The notes beneath the pieces are model-generated. The model was not told where the DNA came from. It searched no databases and saw nothing but the letters and a program-made list of their open reading frames with translations. A stretch of 64,000 nucleotides of DNA from Marinobacter guineae (lineage in GTDB: Bacteria; Pseudomonadota; Gammaproteobacteria; Pseudomonadales; Oleiphilaceae): NCBI RefSeq assembly GCF_002744735.1, contig NZ_KZ319339.1, positions 868,001 to 932,000 of the forward strand, written 5' to 3'. Shown one piece after another: positions 17,849 to 26,046 of the stretch (the first letter of the stretch is position 1; every line of letters begins with the position of its first letter). The translations under genes were made by a program, and so were the position numbers.

Positions 17849-18814
17849 TCAGTCAGCCCAGAATCCCTCCACAGTATCGAGAAACGCCTGCAACTGCTCC
17901 GCCGGCAACGCATTTATCCCGGCAGCCGCCTTCCTCCCACCACCGGTCGCAAACTGGCGCGCCACTTCATCAGCACCACTTCGATTATTCAGCGGAGCGC
18001 GAATACTTACCAGATAGATGTTATCGGTACTCTTCGTGACTATCGCACACGCCTTATCCGGATTTCGGTTGGCAAGCTCATTACCCAAAACGCCACTCAC
18101 CCGGCGCGCCCAGGCATCATCCGGCAGTTTCACCACAAGTGACGTGGCAGTTTCGGAAAGAACGGGAGCCGCCAGCCCCTGGGCCATGTCCGCCTCGTAG
18201 CCATCTCTCAGTTGCTGCCACGCTACGGGAGCGGAATCGATCAGCTCAAGGGGATCCTCAAACTTCACGCACTCCCGGTACACATCGGCAGGGTGGAAGT
18301 GCAGGTCCTCCACGGACGCGCCATAGCCATTGTAGTTGATGCAAACGCCGAGTGTTTTAAGCGCTTCCGTCTGATCTGATGACAAACCGGCCTTACTGGC
18401 CAGTTCCTCGCCGACAGCATTGAGGTTATCGCCAAAGGCAGCTGCAATCGCCCAGTTATGGAACCGACCGCCAAGGTGCCGGTCCACCAGCAAACTCGTG
18501 CAGGTGGTCGGTTGGGTATCGATCAAGGCAGTGAAATTGGGGCTATCGGGCAGGTCATCACCCGGAAAGTGGTGGTCCACATAAAAAACCGAGCAGCCTG
18601 CGGCCAGCAGTGTATCCACGGCGTCCCGGTTCTTGTCGAGACTGATATCGAGGATATTCACCCGGGCAGGCTCGCTCGCTGGCACCAGTTGCACCAGGGC
18701 AATGTCCCGCTTTACGCCAGTGATCAGTGTTGTTTCCGCAGGTTCAGCCAGGCGGAGCTGGATTAGGGCACAGATGCCATCGGCATCGCCATTAAATACA
18801 TCGTAAGTTTGCAT
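17849..18814 (-). CDS. DHH-family phosphoesterase
   Basis: A 321-residue cytoplasmic metal-dependent phosphoesterase of the DHH superfamily. Visible motifs are the N-terminal FNGDADGICAL, VNILDISLDKN and FYVDHHFPG (the DHH motif), and a C-terminal DHHA1-like GGGRKAAAGIN. Members cleave oligonucleotides, c-di-AMP or pAp; the substrate here is unknown, but proximity to PAPS synthesis makes pAp worth considering. I chose ATG 18814, preceded by AGAGAG, over an in-frame ATG 24 nt earlier that abuts the upstream stop codon. It follows the UDP-sugar dehydrogenase closely. Confidence 0.88.
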   Translation of the reverse strand: MQTYDVFNGDADGICALIQLRLAEPAETTLITGVKRDIALVQLVPASEPARVNILDISLDKNRDAVDTLLAAGCSVFYVDHHFPGDDLPDSPNFTALIDTQPTTCTSLLVDRHLGGRFHNWAIAAAFGDNLNAVGEELASKAGLSSDQTEALKTLGVCINYNGYGASVEDLHFHPADVYRECVKFEDPLELIDSAPVAWQQLRDGYEADMAQGLAAPVLSETATSLVVKLPDDAWARRVSGVLGNELANRNPDKACAIVTKSTDNIYLVSIRAPLNNRSGADEVARQFATGGGRKAAAGINALPAEQLQAFLDTVEGFWAD

Positions 18815-18838
18815 AAACTCTCTGTGCTTCGACTGCAT

Positions 18839-20101
18839 TCACAACCTAAAATCAGCTTCGCCCAATGGCAAAACACCCTTCAGATCAAACAGAACTCCAT
18901 CTTTTTTCAAATAACCCCGGAGCTCTTTTGAGGATTTCGCAGCATATTCCCGATGCGGCACTGCCAGAAAAACCGCATCGTAGTCCGCGGTTTTCGGGGC
19001 ATCCACCAAAGAAATACCATATTCATGCTCGGCTTCCTCATTATCCGCCCAGCAATCGGTAACATCCACCGCACAACCAAAATCTTCCAGCTCACGGATA
19101 ACATCAACCACCCGGGTATTTCGCAAATCCGGACAATTCTCCTTAAAGGTCAGCCCCATCACCAGTACCTTTGAGGACGCCACCGTATGCCCGGTTTTGA
19201 TCATTGCCTTAACAAGCTCTGCCGCTGCATACGGGCCCATATTGTCATTTACCCGACGTCCGGCAAGGATAATGTCCGGGTGATAACCAATGGCCTGAGC
19301 TTTATGGGTCAGATAATACGGATCCACCCCAATACAGTGGCCGCCGACAAGGCCGGGTTTGAACGGCAAAAAGTTCCACTTGGTGCCGGCCGCCGCCAGC
19401 ACTTCATGAGTATCAATCTTCAACCGCGCGAAGATCATCGAAAGCTCATTCATCAGCGCAATATTCAGATCACGCTGGGTATTCTCGATAACCTTTGCCG
19501 CCTCAGCCACTTTAATTGAACTGGCCTTGTGGGTACCGGCGGTGATAATGCCGGCATAAAGTGCATCCACTTCATCGGCAATCTCAGGAGTGGAGCCGGA
19601 GGTGACTTTCATAATGCTGGTTACCCGGTGCTCTTTATCGCCCGGGTTAATACGCTCCGGGCTGTAACCGGCAAAGAAATCCTGGTTAAACACCAGGCCG
19701 GAAACTTTCTCCAGAACCGGCACACAGACCTCTTCGGTCGCGCCGGGGTATACCGTGGATTCATAAATCACGATATCGCCCTTCTTCAATACCTGGCCGA
19801 CGGTTTCACTGGCCCTTACAAGTGGAGTTAAATCGGGCGTTTTGAACTCATCAATTGGGGTGGGAACCGTCACAATGTAAATCTGGCAATCGCGAATGCC
19901 TTCCAGATTATCCGTAAACGACAAACCCGATGAGGTCGCTAATTCTTCCCTGGACACTTCGCGGGTAAAATCGACACCGTCTTTCAGATCAGCAATGCGC
20001 TTACTGTTGATATCAAAACCGACGATTTCCCGTTTTTCGCCAAAAGCGGCCGCCAGGGGCAGCCCCACATACCCAAGACCAATGACTGCAATTTTCTTCA
20101 T
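18839..20101 (-). CDS. tviB: nucleotide sugar dehydrogenase (TviB/WbpO type)
   Basis: A 420-residue NAD-dependent UDP-HexNAc 6-dehydrogenase that makes UDP-N-acetylhexosaminuronate. N-terminal Rossmann motif [13 protein letters not shown], then [13 protein letters not shown], and catalytic Cys in [16 protein letters not shown] (about residue 260). A paralogue with about two-thirds identity lies at 49852-51126 inside the polysaccharide locus. This copy is outside the locus, next to the accessory zone, and may serve another polymer or be a duplicate. Confidence 0.92.
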   Translation of the reverse strand: MKKIAVIGLGYVGLPLAAAFGEKREIVGFDINSKRIADLKDGVDFTREVSREELATSSGLSFTDNLEGIRDCQIYIVTVPTPIDEFKTPDLTPLVRASETVGQVLKKGDIVIYESTVYPGATEEVCVPVLEKVSGLVFNQDFFAGYSPERINPGDKEHRVTSIMKVTSGSTPEIADEVDALYAGIITAGTHKASSIKVAEAAKVIENTQRDLNIALMNELSMIFARLKIDTHEVLAAAGTKWNFLPFKPGLVGGHCIGVDPYYLTHKAQAIGYHPDIILAGRRVNDNMGPYAAAELVKAMIKTGHTVASSKVLVMGLTFKENCPDLRNTRVVDVIRELEDFGCAVDVTDCWADNEEAEHEYGISLVDAPKTADYDAVFLAVPHREYAAKSSKELRGYLKKDGVLFDLKGVLPLGEADFRL

Positions 20102-20267
20102 TTGAAATCCTTTCCCGGAATGTCCGATACCCTTTCAGAAGCATCATTTAATAAAGCGTTCGCCCACGATAGAGGCAAATCTTGGATCACGCCGCACGGT
20201 TCTTCACCAACGGCCAAGCACCGTTTTTCTCCGCATCAAGCACAATAACTTCAACGATTGAGCCATC

Positions 20268-20299
20268 GTCCGCATTGCTCTCAGCCCTCCCATGAAAAA
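20268..20299. repeat. direct repeat, left copy
   Basis: 32 bp sharing 30 bases with 22907-22938; both contain CTCAGCCCTCCCATGAAAAA. The pair brackets a 2.6-kb segment with the small gene pair, the parDE remnant, the Fic gene and beta-CASP fragments. Confidence 0.75.
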
Positions 20300-20332
20300 T
20301 GGTGCATTGCCGTTTTCACTATCAGCTTGTCT

Positions 20333-20383
20333 TCAAGATCCAGTTACGCCAGAAGTGGCGCCGTGGTGGCTGATTTCAATCAT
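20333..20383 (-). pseudogene. N-terminal remnant of a beta-CASP RNase gene
   Basis: ATG 20381-20383 opens 16 codons, MIEISHHGATSGVTGS, before a stop. The intact gene at 23430-24920 begins MISISHHGATKGVTGS, so 14 of 16 residues agree. After this point there is no similarity. Confidence 0.7.
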
Positions 20384-20483
20384 GACAACATCCTTGTCAG
20401 TGAACTAGCTGTAAAAAGAAAGTCTCGCGACTGAGTGCAATGCTAAAACCTACCTCCACTGAGCCGCGTCAAACAAAAAACGT

Positions 20484-20702
20484 TCAGGCAACGTCTGAAA
20501 GTTGTTTTTCCAGGGTTTCTGGAAGCTCAAGGCGAGTGAACAGCTGAGCTGGATAGAGATAGTCTTCACCAGACTCATCAATTATGCGCATCATCCCGTG
20601 TGATGCGGCCGCCTCATCTTCAACCACCTGATACAGCTTCCTCGGTTCCAGGGAAGCTTCGAAGCCCTCGTTGTTGGTACAAACTGCAAAATGATGAGTC
20701 AT
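20484..20702 (-). CDS. small conserved protein of a gene pair (downstream member)
   Basis: A 72-residue acidic protein starting MTHHFAVCTNNEG (ATG 20700-20702). It has no signal peptide or membrane segment. The pattern SLEPRKLYQVVEDEAAASHG then MMRIIDESGEDYLYPAQLF suggests a compact beta-rich fold. It starts 4 bp after the stop of the 77-residue gene, so the two form an operon. The pair resembles a conserved small-gene module of unknown function found in accessory DNA. A toxin-antitoxin role is only a guess. Confidence 0.65.
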   Translation of the reverse strand: MTHHFAVCTNNEGFEASLEPRKLYQVVEDEAAASHGMMRIIDESGEDYLYPAQLFTRLELPETLEKQLSDVA

Positions 20703-20706
20703 AGGT

Positions 20707-20940
20707 TTACCCGAGAATTCGCTTGATCTTAATTTCCTTTTTGCCGATTCCAGAAGCTTCATACCAATGAATTTCGGCCTCCAAAACAGCTCCATCAGGC
20801 AACTCTATTGTGGCATCGCCTTTTCGCTTTCTCCACCGTCCGGGACCATAAGCCCTCTGGAGCCTCTGGAGCTCGCGAATGCCCGTACCTCGGGCAAACG
20901 TTTCGGGGTTTCGTACTCGCCCGATTATTCTGAAATACAT
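20707..20940 (-). CDS. small basic conserved protein of a gene pair (upstream member)
   Basis: A 77-residue basic protein, MYFRIIGRVRNPETF..., with GAGG 5 nt before ATG 20938-20940. It contains the charged segment GRWRKRKGDATIELPDG and ends KKEIKIKRILG. A basic partner with an acidic partner in one operon is typical of paired modules. Its start codon directly follows the stop of the truncated parE remnant, so it has probably been fused to a foreign promoter region. Function unknown. Confidence 0.65.
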   Translation of the reverse strand: MYFRIIGRVRNPETFARGTGIRELQRLQRAYGPGRWRKRKGDATIELPDGAVLEAEIHWYEASGIGKKEIKIKRILG

Positions 20941-21084
20941 TCAACCTCGTCCTTGAAGTTCATTGATTGAAAAGCCCGTGGAGGCATAAGCGCCTGCCTG
21001 AATCAGACCAAAACTCAGCAACCCAAACAAATAAATCGATTCAAAATCCTCATCAGCTCTTTTACTGAGCCGGTAACTTGCCAT
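20941..21084 (-). pseudogene. truncated ParE-type toxin remnant
   Basis: ATG 21082-21084 starts MASYRLSKRADEDFESIYLF and continues GLLSFGLIQAGAYAS, the N-terminal third of RelE/ParE toxins (helices alpha1-alpha2). The frame then runs into unrelated residues and stops after 47 residues, against about 95 in intact toxins, so the catalytic or core strands are gone. Confidence 0.75.
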
Positions 21085-21121
21085 CTGCTTCTAGCCTCTC
21101 CCTGGCCGCCTGGCAAATAAC
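21062..21121 (-). pseudogene. C-terminal remnant of a ParD-type antitoxin
   Basis: A frame overlapping the ParE start reads QAARERLEADGKLPAQ and stops at 21062-21064. This matches the tail of a ParD/CopG-like antitoxin and shows the usual parD-parE overlap. Its N-terminal two-thirds is missing, cut off immediately after the Fic stop codon. Confidence 0.6.
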
Positions 21122-21122
21122 C

Positions 21123-22679
21123 TTACTGCCCATCCTGCAGATCAGCAAAACCTTCGGCTACAGCCTGCTCTAATTCAGAGGCAATGCCGGCCTGGGCCAG
21201 CACCGGAAATTCCTTCATCAATTTGCCACTGACCCGGCCATGCTGGCGTATCGCCCGGATCATCCGATCGATGTGTTCATCAGGGCCTTCAACCCAATCC
21301 TTGATCGCCTCGCGTGTACGGTACCAGGCCCTCTGAAAGGCAGCCTGATGGTGCATCTCGTGTTCCAGGGTGTGGCGAACGATCGCGAACAGATATTCTG
21401 CTTGTTCGGTCAAGTCGGGATAGCGCCAGACAGGTGCCGCCTCGTCATAGGCATTAAAAACAAAGTCTGATTCAATACCATCTGCATACGCCACGCGTTC
21501 GTGGGTGAAATCGACCGCATCACGGTAAGCCGACATCAATGGCCGGGAGTAGCGCTCAAGAATCCGATCATACTCGGCCCGCCTCACCGCCGAGGACGTT
21601 ATCGCCGCTGACACAGGCAAAATAAAAGGCTCCGGCACCACGCCGTCGCGGCGGAGGGTATCATTCACCAGAAAACGGGCGATTCGCCCATTGCCATCCG
21701 CCAGCGGATGAATAAAAACAAACCCGAAGCTTGCTACGGCAGCGCGAACTAGCGCCTCCCCCGGACCGGTTCGCGCCAGAAAACACTGTAACCCCTCCAG
21801 CATGCCTGGCAACCAATCCCAGTGCGGGCAGACGTAATGAACAACCGCTCCGTAATCGATTGAGCTGCTCCCAACAAAAACCGGAGATTGCCGCAAGCCT
21901 GTCCGGATCGTAGTGGTACCCAGGATAGCCGACTGAAATTCACTCAGGGCGCACTCATCAAGGGGAGAGTCCAGCCGGCCACAATACTGTTCCATGGCGG
22001 TGGCAAAACGGCGTATACGATCCTGATGCTGCCCTTCGTGCTCGATCACGAAACTGGCTCGGCTCTCTTTAATGGTCAGCCACACTGCGCTGCGGCGTAA
22101 GATATCCGGCCCGAACTCACCTTCCATTGCTGCAAGCCGGTCGGCGATCCCGTATTGGCGGGCCTCCAACAATGAAGTCGTGCGACGAACAAGCGGGCAG
22201 AATTCAGGGGTCCCCGGCAGGTTGTCATTAATCCGCCAGCGGCGGTTACGGCGCACCTCAGTGGCCGCCGTAACGTACAGTTCGGGATCCAGTGCATCAC
22301 GATAGTTGCCACCGACATCCTCCACTGCCAGGGTATTGCCGGTTAGCCATTCGTAGAGAAACCCGGCACGCCGGGCATACTGGCCGGTAGGTTCAGAGCG
22401 TATCCAGTCAGCAAGCGCCTCTGCGGGCAATGCCCCAAACAACCTTGCCAGAAACTCCAGCGCCACCCCTTCGTGTTTTAAAGCGAAGGTCAGGTGCGCG
22501 CCCACCGTGCCTTGCGGGCGCATCGCCTCTGTGTAATATTCCAGGCGGCGGCCGGCCTGGTCGTAGGTTTGGCGCCTGCGCCCAATACGGCTTTCCAGCG
22601 GCAGCGGCTGGATTGCCTGCACGTTGTAGCGTGCCGCCAACCAGGCATAGCCAATTTCATCACCCGCCATCGTGCTCAA
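21123..22679 (-). CDS. Fic domain protein
   Basis: A 518-residue protein with a central Fic domain. The catalytic loop HPLADGNGRIAR begins at His 324; the canonical HxFx(D/E)GNGRxxR is kept except for Phe to Leu at the third position. Such enzymes transfer AMP or related groups to target proteins. Long N- and C-terminal helical regions flank the domain; I could not place an inhibitory (S/T)xxxE(G/N) motif. The frame starts at TTG 22677-22679, with AGGA about 8 nt upstream; an ATG three codons later is the alternative. It lies in a patch of broken toxin-antitoxin genes, so a mobile or defensive role is plausible. Confidence 0.88.
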   Translation of the reverse strand: MSTMAGDEIGYAWLAARYNVQAIQPLPLESRIGRRRQTYDQAGRRLEYYTEAMRPQGTVGAHLTFALKHEGVALEFLARLFGALPAEALADWIRSEPTGQYARRAGFLYEWLTGNTLAVEDVGGNYRDALDPELYVTAATEVRRNRRWRINDNLPGTPEFCPLVRRTTSLLEARQYGIADRLAAMEGEFGPDILRRSAVWLTIKESRASFVIEHEGQHQDRIRRFATAMEQYCGRLDSPLDECALSEFQSAILGTTTIRTGLRQSPVFVGSSSIDYGAVVHYVCPHWDWLPGMLEGLQCFLARTGPGEALVRAAVASFGFVFIHPLADGNGRIARFLVNDTLRRDGVVPEPFILPVSAAITSSAVRRAEYDRILERYSRPLMSAYRDAVDFTHERVAYADGIESDFVFNAYDEAAPVWRYPDLTEQAEYLFAIVRHTLEHEMHHQAAFQRAWYRTREAIKDWVEGPDEHIDRMIRAIRQHGRVSGKLMKEFPVLAQAGIASELEQAVAEGFADLQDGQ

Positions 22680-22770
22680 AATGATTATCCTGCCAAAAAA
22701 ACGATTAAAACTGCCAGCTTTTCAGAAAAAACAATTCTAGCAGGTGCCGGTCACGATATATATCTGGCAA

Positions 22771-22884
22771 TGGCGTCCCAGTAGGGCTTCAGATCCCGGT
22801 ATATCCGGGGGAATTCCGCCGCCAGAGGAGAATCGACGACAATTTCCAGAGATCCCTGGTGAAGGAGGGGGCTGACCCCGCAGG
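22771..22884 (-). pseudogene. internal fragment of a beta-CASP RNase gene
   Basis: Reading leftward, the fragment encodes SLEIVVDSPLAAEFPRIY then RDLKPYWDA, which differs from the intact gene at 23430-24920 by two residues in about 25. It is preceded by GGGGTCAGCCCC, and the intact gene has GGGTCAGACCC at the same place. No start or continuation is present. Confidence 0.8.
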
Positions 22885-22906
22885 GGCATCTGTTTCGTCA
22901 CTGATA

Positions 22907-22938
22907 GTGCGCATTGGTCTCAGCCCTCCCATGAAAAA
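22907..22938. repeat. direct repeat, right copy
   Basis: Partner of 20268-20299 (30/32 identical). On the minus strand both can be read as HGRAE(S/T)NA, so they may be pieces of one lost coding sequence. Confidence 0.75.
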
Positions 22939-22949
22939 ACCCGGCCTGG

Positions 22950-23162
22950 TCATAACACCACCCGCTTTACCACAGCCTTTGGAAACGAAAAATTAACCAA
23001 CAGACCAAGCTCTTTCCCTGTGGCTTTGAGGTAGTTGATTAACTGCGGCTCCTGAATCAACGCCTTCTGGTAGACCGACTCCAGAAAACCTGCTCCCAGA
23101 TGCCGGTATACCTCATACACACAGCCGGTAATACGGTAGCAAAGCTCTTTTTCCTTGAGCAT
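22950..23162 (-). pseudogene. GxxExxY protein with internal deletion
   Basis: A 70-codon open frame. Residues 1-36 (YRITGCVYEVYRHLGAGFLE then SVYQKAL) match the start of GxxExxY proteins, including the GxxExxY motif itself (GFLESVY). Residues from LINYLKATGKELGLLVNF on match the family's C-terminus. The central 50-60 residues, including the second-half motifs, are missing although the frame is kept. Probably non-functional. Members are usually about 125 residues. Confidence 0.75.
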
Positions 23163-23186
23163 CTTATATCCTTATTTTTAAGAACA

Positions 23187-23294
23187 TTTTTGCCACTAAA
23201 TCCACGAAAGAACACGAAAGGGAAAGACAAGGAAGCCCTGACTTTTAATCAGTCAGTCTTTGTTCGTGTTCTTTCGTGGATTTAGTGGCAAAAA
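23187..23294. repeat. perfect 32-bp inverted repeat
   Basis: Arms 23187-23218 and 23263-23294 are exact reverse complements, beginning TTTTTGCCACTAAATCCACG, with a 44-bp centre. Architecture matches the GCCACGGACACTC repeats, but the arm sequence is different, so this is a separate family. Confidence 0.9.
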
Positions 23295-23311
23295 TCTTTA
23301 TCTTTTCCATG

Positions 23312-23464
23312 TCAGGCCGCGTGATCACGTTTTGGGTGGGTTTGGTCGCCTTGGCCAGCCAGCAACCCCTGGATACTGATATCCTCATCCAACGAATCCC
23401 AGTGAATACCATGAACACTCAGTTCAAAGTCATCTCTGGCTTTTTGTTCCGCGTGCAGCAAACG
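23312..23464 (-). pseudogene. C-terminal remnant of a DUF2442 protein
   Basis: A frame without a start reads RLLHAEQKARDDFELS, then HGIHWDSLDEDISIQGLLAG and ends at TGA 23312-23314. This is the second half of DUF2442 proteins (GIHWPxLDEDxS motif). It overlaps the last 35 bp of the beta-CASP gene in another frame, so that gene's tail runs into this debris. Confidence 0.6.
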
Positions 23465-24920
23465 TGGGAATCAGAGTTTGAGATTCAGGCAGCAGCCCTT
23501 CAAGCTTCGCCAGAAGCGCCGCCTTTGCCTCCTGATCTCCATGCACCACCCGAATCTCCTTCGGAGCCTGAGGAATGCCCTGAACAAACCGCAGCAAATC
23601 ACTCTGCCCCGCATGGGCCGAATAGCCACCAACCTGATGAACCCTCGCACGAATGTCATAGCGCTCACCATCCAGCTCCACCCAGCCACCACGGGGACCA
23701 TAATTAAGAATATCCCTTCCTGGCGTGCCTGCGGCCTGGTAGCCCACAAACAGAACATCGTTCCGCTTTTCTCCGAGCATCGCTTTCAGATAATTCACCA
23801 CACGGCCACCGGCACACATACCAGAACCAGCCAGAACTACACACGGGCGATGTGAGCGGGCCAGGTACTCCACCGCGTTCAGATGGTCTTCGTGGGAATT
23901 GATGACCGTCAACTGCTCAAACGACAGAGGATGACGGCCCTGAGATACAACTTCCGAGGCTTCGGCGTCCCAGAAGGGTTTCAGATCCCGGTAGATCCGA
24001 GTGAATTCGGCGGCGAGCGGCGAATCCACCACAATTTCCAATGACTCCCAGGTAAAGGACGGGTCTGACCCTTTATTATTCGTCCGTGAGCGGCCGTGAG
24101 TGTCCGTGGCAGCGCCAGCAACTGGAGAGTCGGCAAACTCATGGATTAAACTTTCGATTTCATAAAGTAACTCCTGGGTCCGCCCAATACTGAACGCCGG
24201 CACCAGCACCGTGCCACCGTCCGCAAGCGCATGCTCCAAAACAGCCTTTAGCCGGTAGCGGCGAGTCTCCCGATCCTCATGATCCTTATCACCATAGGTA
24301 CTCTCGATCACCAGCCGGTCCGCCCGCTCTGGAGACTCCGGCGCCGGAAGCAGCGGCGCATGGGGCGCCCCCAGATCGCCACTGAACACAATGCGTTCTT
24401 CAGAATCCCCTACCCGGGCATCGCATTCCACATAGGCCGAACCCAGAATATGCCCTGCCCTCTGCAGCCGAACGGCAAGTGACTGGCCTTCCTCATCAAA
24501 AACCGAATGCCACTGGCCGTACGGAACGGGGACCAGGCGAGAACGAATCAGCCCCAAAACCCGGTCAATCAGCTGCCGATCCCTCGTAAAACCAATCTTC
24601 AGGGCGTCTTCCAGAATCTCCGGCAACATAATCGCCGACGGCTCCGAACAGATAATCGGCCCGTCAAAACCCGCCGCCAGCAGATAGGGGATGCGGCCCA
24701 CGTGATCAATGTGCACATGGGTAACTACCAGAGCCCGGATATGATCAATGGGAAAATCAATGGAGAGATCAGAAGCGGAGGCACCTCGGCCTTCATCCTG
24801 GCCCTGGAACAGGCCGCAGTCTATCAGAATGCCGCTTTTGCGAGCTCCGGAGCCGAGGGTGAGTTCGTGGCAGGAGCCGGTCACGCCTTTGGTGGCGCCG
24901 TGGTGGGAAATCGAGATCAT
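23430..24920 (-). CDS. metallo-beta-lactamase/beta-CASP RNase with repeat-derived insert
   Basis: A 496-residue zinc-dependent nuclease of the beta-CASP class (RNA-specificity type). Start MISISHHGATKGVTG; zinc motif THVHIDHVG (about residue 73); FSGDLGAPH; ESTYGDKDH; and VLAGSGMCAGGRVVNYL. At residues about 270-287 the sequence ATDTHGRSRTNNKGSDPSF is encoded by a half copy of the GCCACGGACACTCACGG repeat and a GGGTCAGACCC motif, in frame. The C-terminal dozen residues run over a DUF2442 remnant. A second beta-CASP gene, at 58862-60223, has no such insert. Activity may be retained because the insert falls in a loop between strands. Confidence 0.85.
   Translation of the reverse strand: MISISHHGATKGVTGSCHELTLGSGARKSGILIDCGLFQGQDEGRGASASDLSIDFPIDHIRALVVTHVHIDHVGRIPYLLAAGFDGPIICSEPSAIMLPEILEDALKIGFTRDRQLIDRVLGLIRSRLVPVPYGQWHSVFDEEGQSLAVRLQRAGHILGSAYVECDARVGDSEERIVFSGDLGAPHAPLLPAPESPERADRLVIESTYGDKDHEDRETRRYRLKAVLEHALADGGTVLVPAFSIGRTQELLYEIESLIHEFADSPVAGAATDTHGRSRTNNKGSDPSFTWESLEIVVDSPLAAEFTRIYRDLKPFWDAEASEVVSQGRHPLSFEQLTVINSHEDHLNAVEYLARSHRPCVVLAGSGMCAGGRVVNYLKAMLGEKRNDVLFVGYQAAGTPGRDILNYGPRGGWVELDGERYDIRARVHQVGGYSAHAGQSDLLRFVQGIPQAPKEIRVVHGDQEAKAALLAKLEGLLPESQTLIPTFAARGTKSQR
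24061..24110. repeat. dispersed palindromic repeat, half copy inside a gene
   Basis: GGGTCTGACCC (24061-24071), then the 29-base right arm of the repeat family (24082-24110). The left arm is absent. It lies within the beta-CASP coding region and keeps the reading frame. Confidence 0.88.
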
Positions 24921-24990
24921 GCTTAAACGTCCTTGTTGCTGCTGTTACCACTCGCCTCTCCGGGCGAGTGCTTTGGATTTGCATTCCGGC

Positions 24991-26046
24991 CTACTGAAAG
25001 TCTGATTCCTTAACCGGAGAATTCCTGCTGATGTCCTGTGTGGCAACCTTGCCAATGATGCTGTTCAGATGCTTCGGGGCCATCCCAAAGCCTGGGCGAA
25101 CACTTCGTATATCATCGCCGGTTATCACTTCGCCGGCCTTGATGTCGTTCACAAAGTACAGGGAACGACGAAACAGCGCATTTCCCTGCTCGCTGGATTT
25201 TCGCCCGTAATCTACCTTGCCCAGAGCCTTCCAGGCCGTCTTGCTATCCCGGCAAAGCGCCTTCAGGTCCTCAGGTTCGAGTGAAAAACTGTCATCCGGG
25301 CCGCCGCCGGACCGGTCAAGCGTAAAGTGCTTCTCAACGATGGAAGCGCCCAGAACAACACTGGCAATCGCCGTTGTGTTGTCCAATGTATGGTCAGACA
25401 AACCGGTTACCAGCCCAAAACGCTCCTGCATATCCACAATGGTACGCAGGTTATAGTCTTCCGCAGGCGCCGGATAGCCACTTACACAGTGGAGAATGGC
25501 CAACTGGGTGCAACCTGCCCCCTGCGCTGCATTAATGGCTTCCTGAATCTCCTCAGCGTCTGCCATGCCCGTGGAAATAATCATCGGTTTGCCGGTCCGC
25601 GCCACGTACTCAATCAATGGCAAATCCACGGCTTCAAACGAGGCGATCTTATAGGCTGGCGCGCCCAGGTCCTCAAGCAAGTCAACCGCAGTGGCATCAA
25701 ACGGGGAACTGAAAATCGTGATCCCCCGCTCCCGGGCACGATCAAAAAGTGGTTTATGCCACTCCCAGGGCATGTGGGCCTCTTCATACAACTCGTATAG
25801 AGTACGACCGTCCCACAAACCGCCTTTAATTCTGAATTCCTCACTATCTGAATCCAGAGTTATGGTGTCTGGTCGGTAGGTTTGAAGTTTCACCGCATCC
25901 GCGCCAGCTTCAACCGCCGCATCAATAATTTTCAACGCGGTTTCGAGCTTGCCATTATGATTGGCTGACAGCTCTGCAATAATGAAGGGACTGTGCTTCT
26001 GCCCTATTTTACATCCGGCGATTTCAATTTCTGGCCATTCATTCAT
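24991..26046 (-). CDS. pseI: pseudaminic acid synthase
   Basis: Condenses 2,4-diacetamido-2,4,6-trideoxy-L-altrose with phosphoenolpyruvate to give pseudaminic acid. 351 residues: a NeuB TIM barrel (FIIAELSANHNG, VKLQTYRPDTIT, STGMADAEEI, GLSDHT) followed by a C-terminal SAF domain (FVNDIKAGEVITGDDIRSVRPG). The ANHNG and TYxxDTxT pattern fits PseI better than sialic acid synthase. The ATG at 26046 overlaps the pseH stop (ATGA). Last gene of the pse operon. Confidence 0.93.
   Translation of the reverse strand: MNEWPEIEIAGCKIGQKHSPFIIAELSANHNGKLETALKIIDAAVEAGADAVKLQTYRPDTITLDSDSEEFRIKGGLWDGRTLYELYEEAHMPWEWHKPLFDRARERGITIFSSPFDATAVDLLEDLGAPAYKIASFEAVDLPLIEYVARTGKPMIISTGMADAEEIQEAINAAQGAGCTQLAILHCVSGYPAPAEDYNLRTIVDMQERFGLVTGLSDHTLDNTTAIASVVLGASIVEKHFTLDRSGGGPDDSFSLEPEDLKALCRDSKTAWKALGKVDYGRKSSEQGNALFRRSLYFVNDIKAGEVITGDDIRSVRPGFGMAPKHLNSIIGKVATQDISRNSPVKESDFQ

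Larger units (their letters stand above)
20102..20483. other. intergenic stretch with gene debris
   Basis: A 382-bp stretch without an intact gene. It holds the left direct repeat (20268-20299), a 16-codon remnant of a beta-CASP gene start (20333-20383), and on the minus strand an open tail reading HGRAESNADDGSIVEVIVLD and ending in a stop near 20190. That tail looks like the C-terminus of an unidentified protein without a start. Confidence 0.55.
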
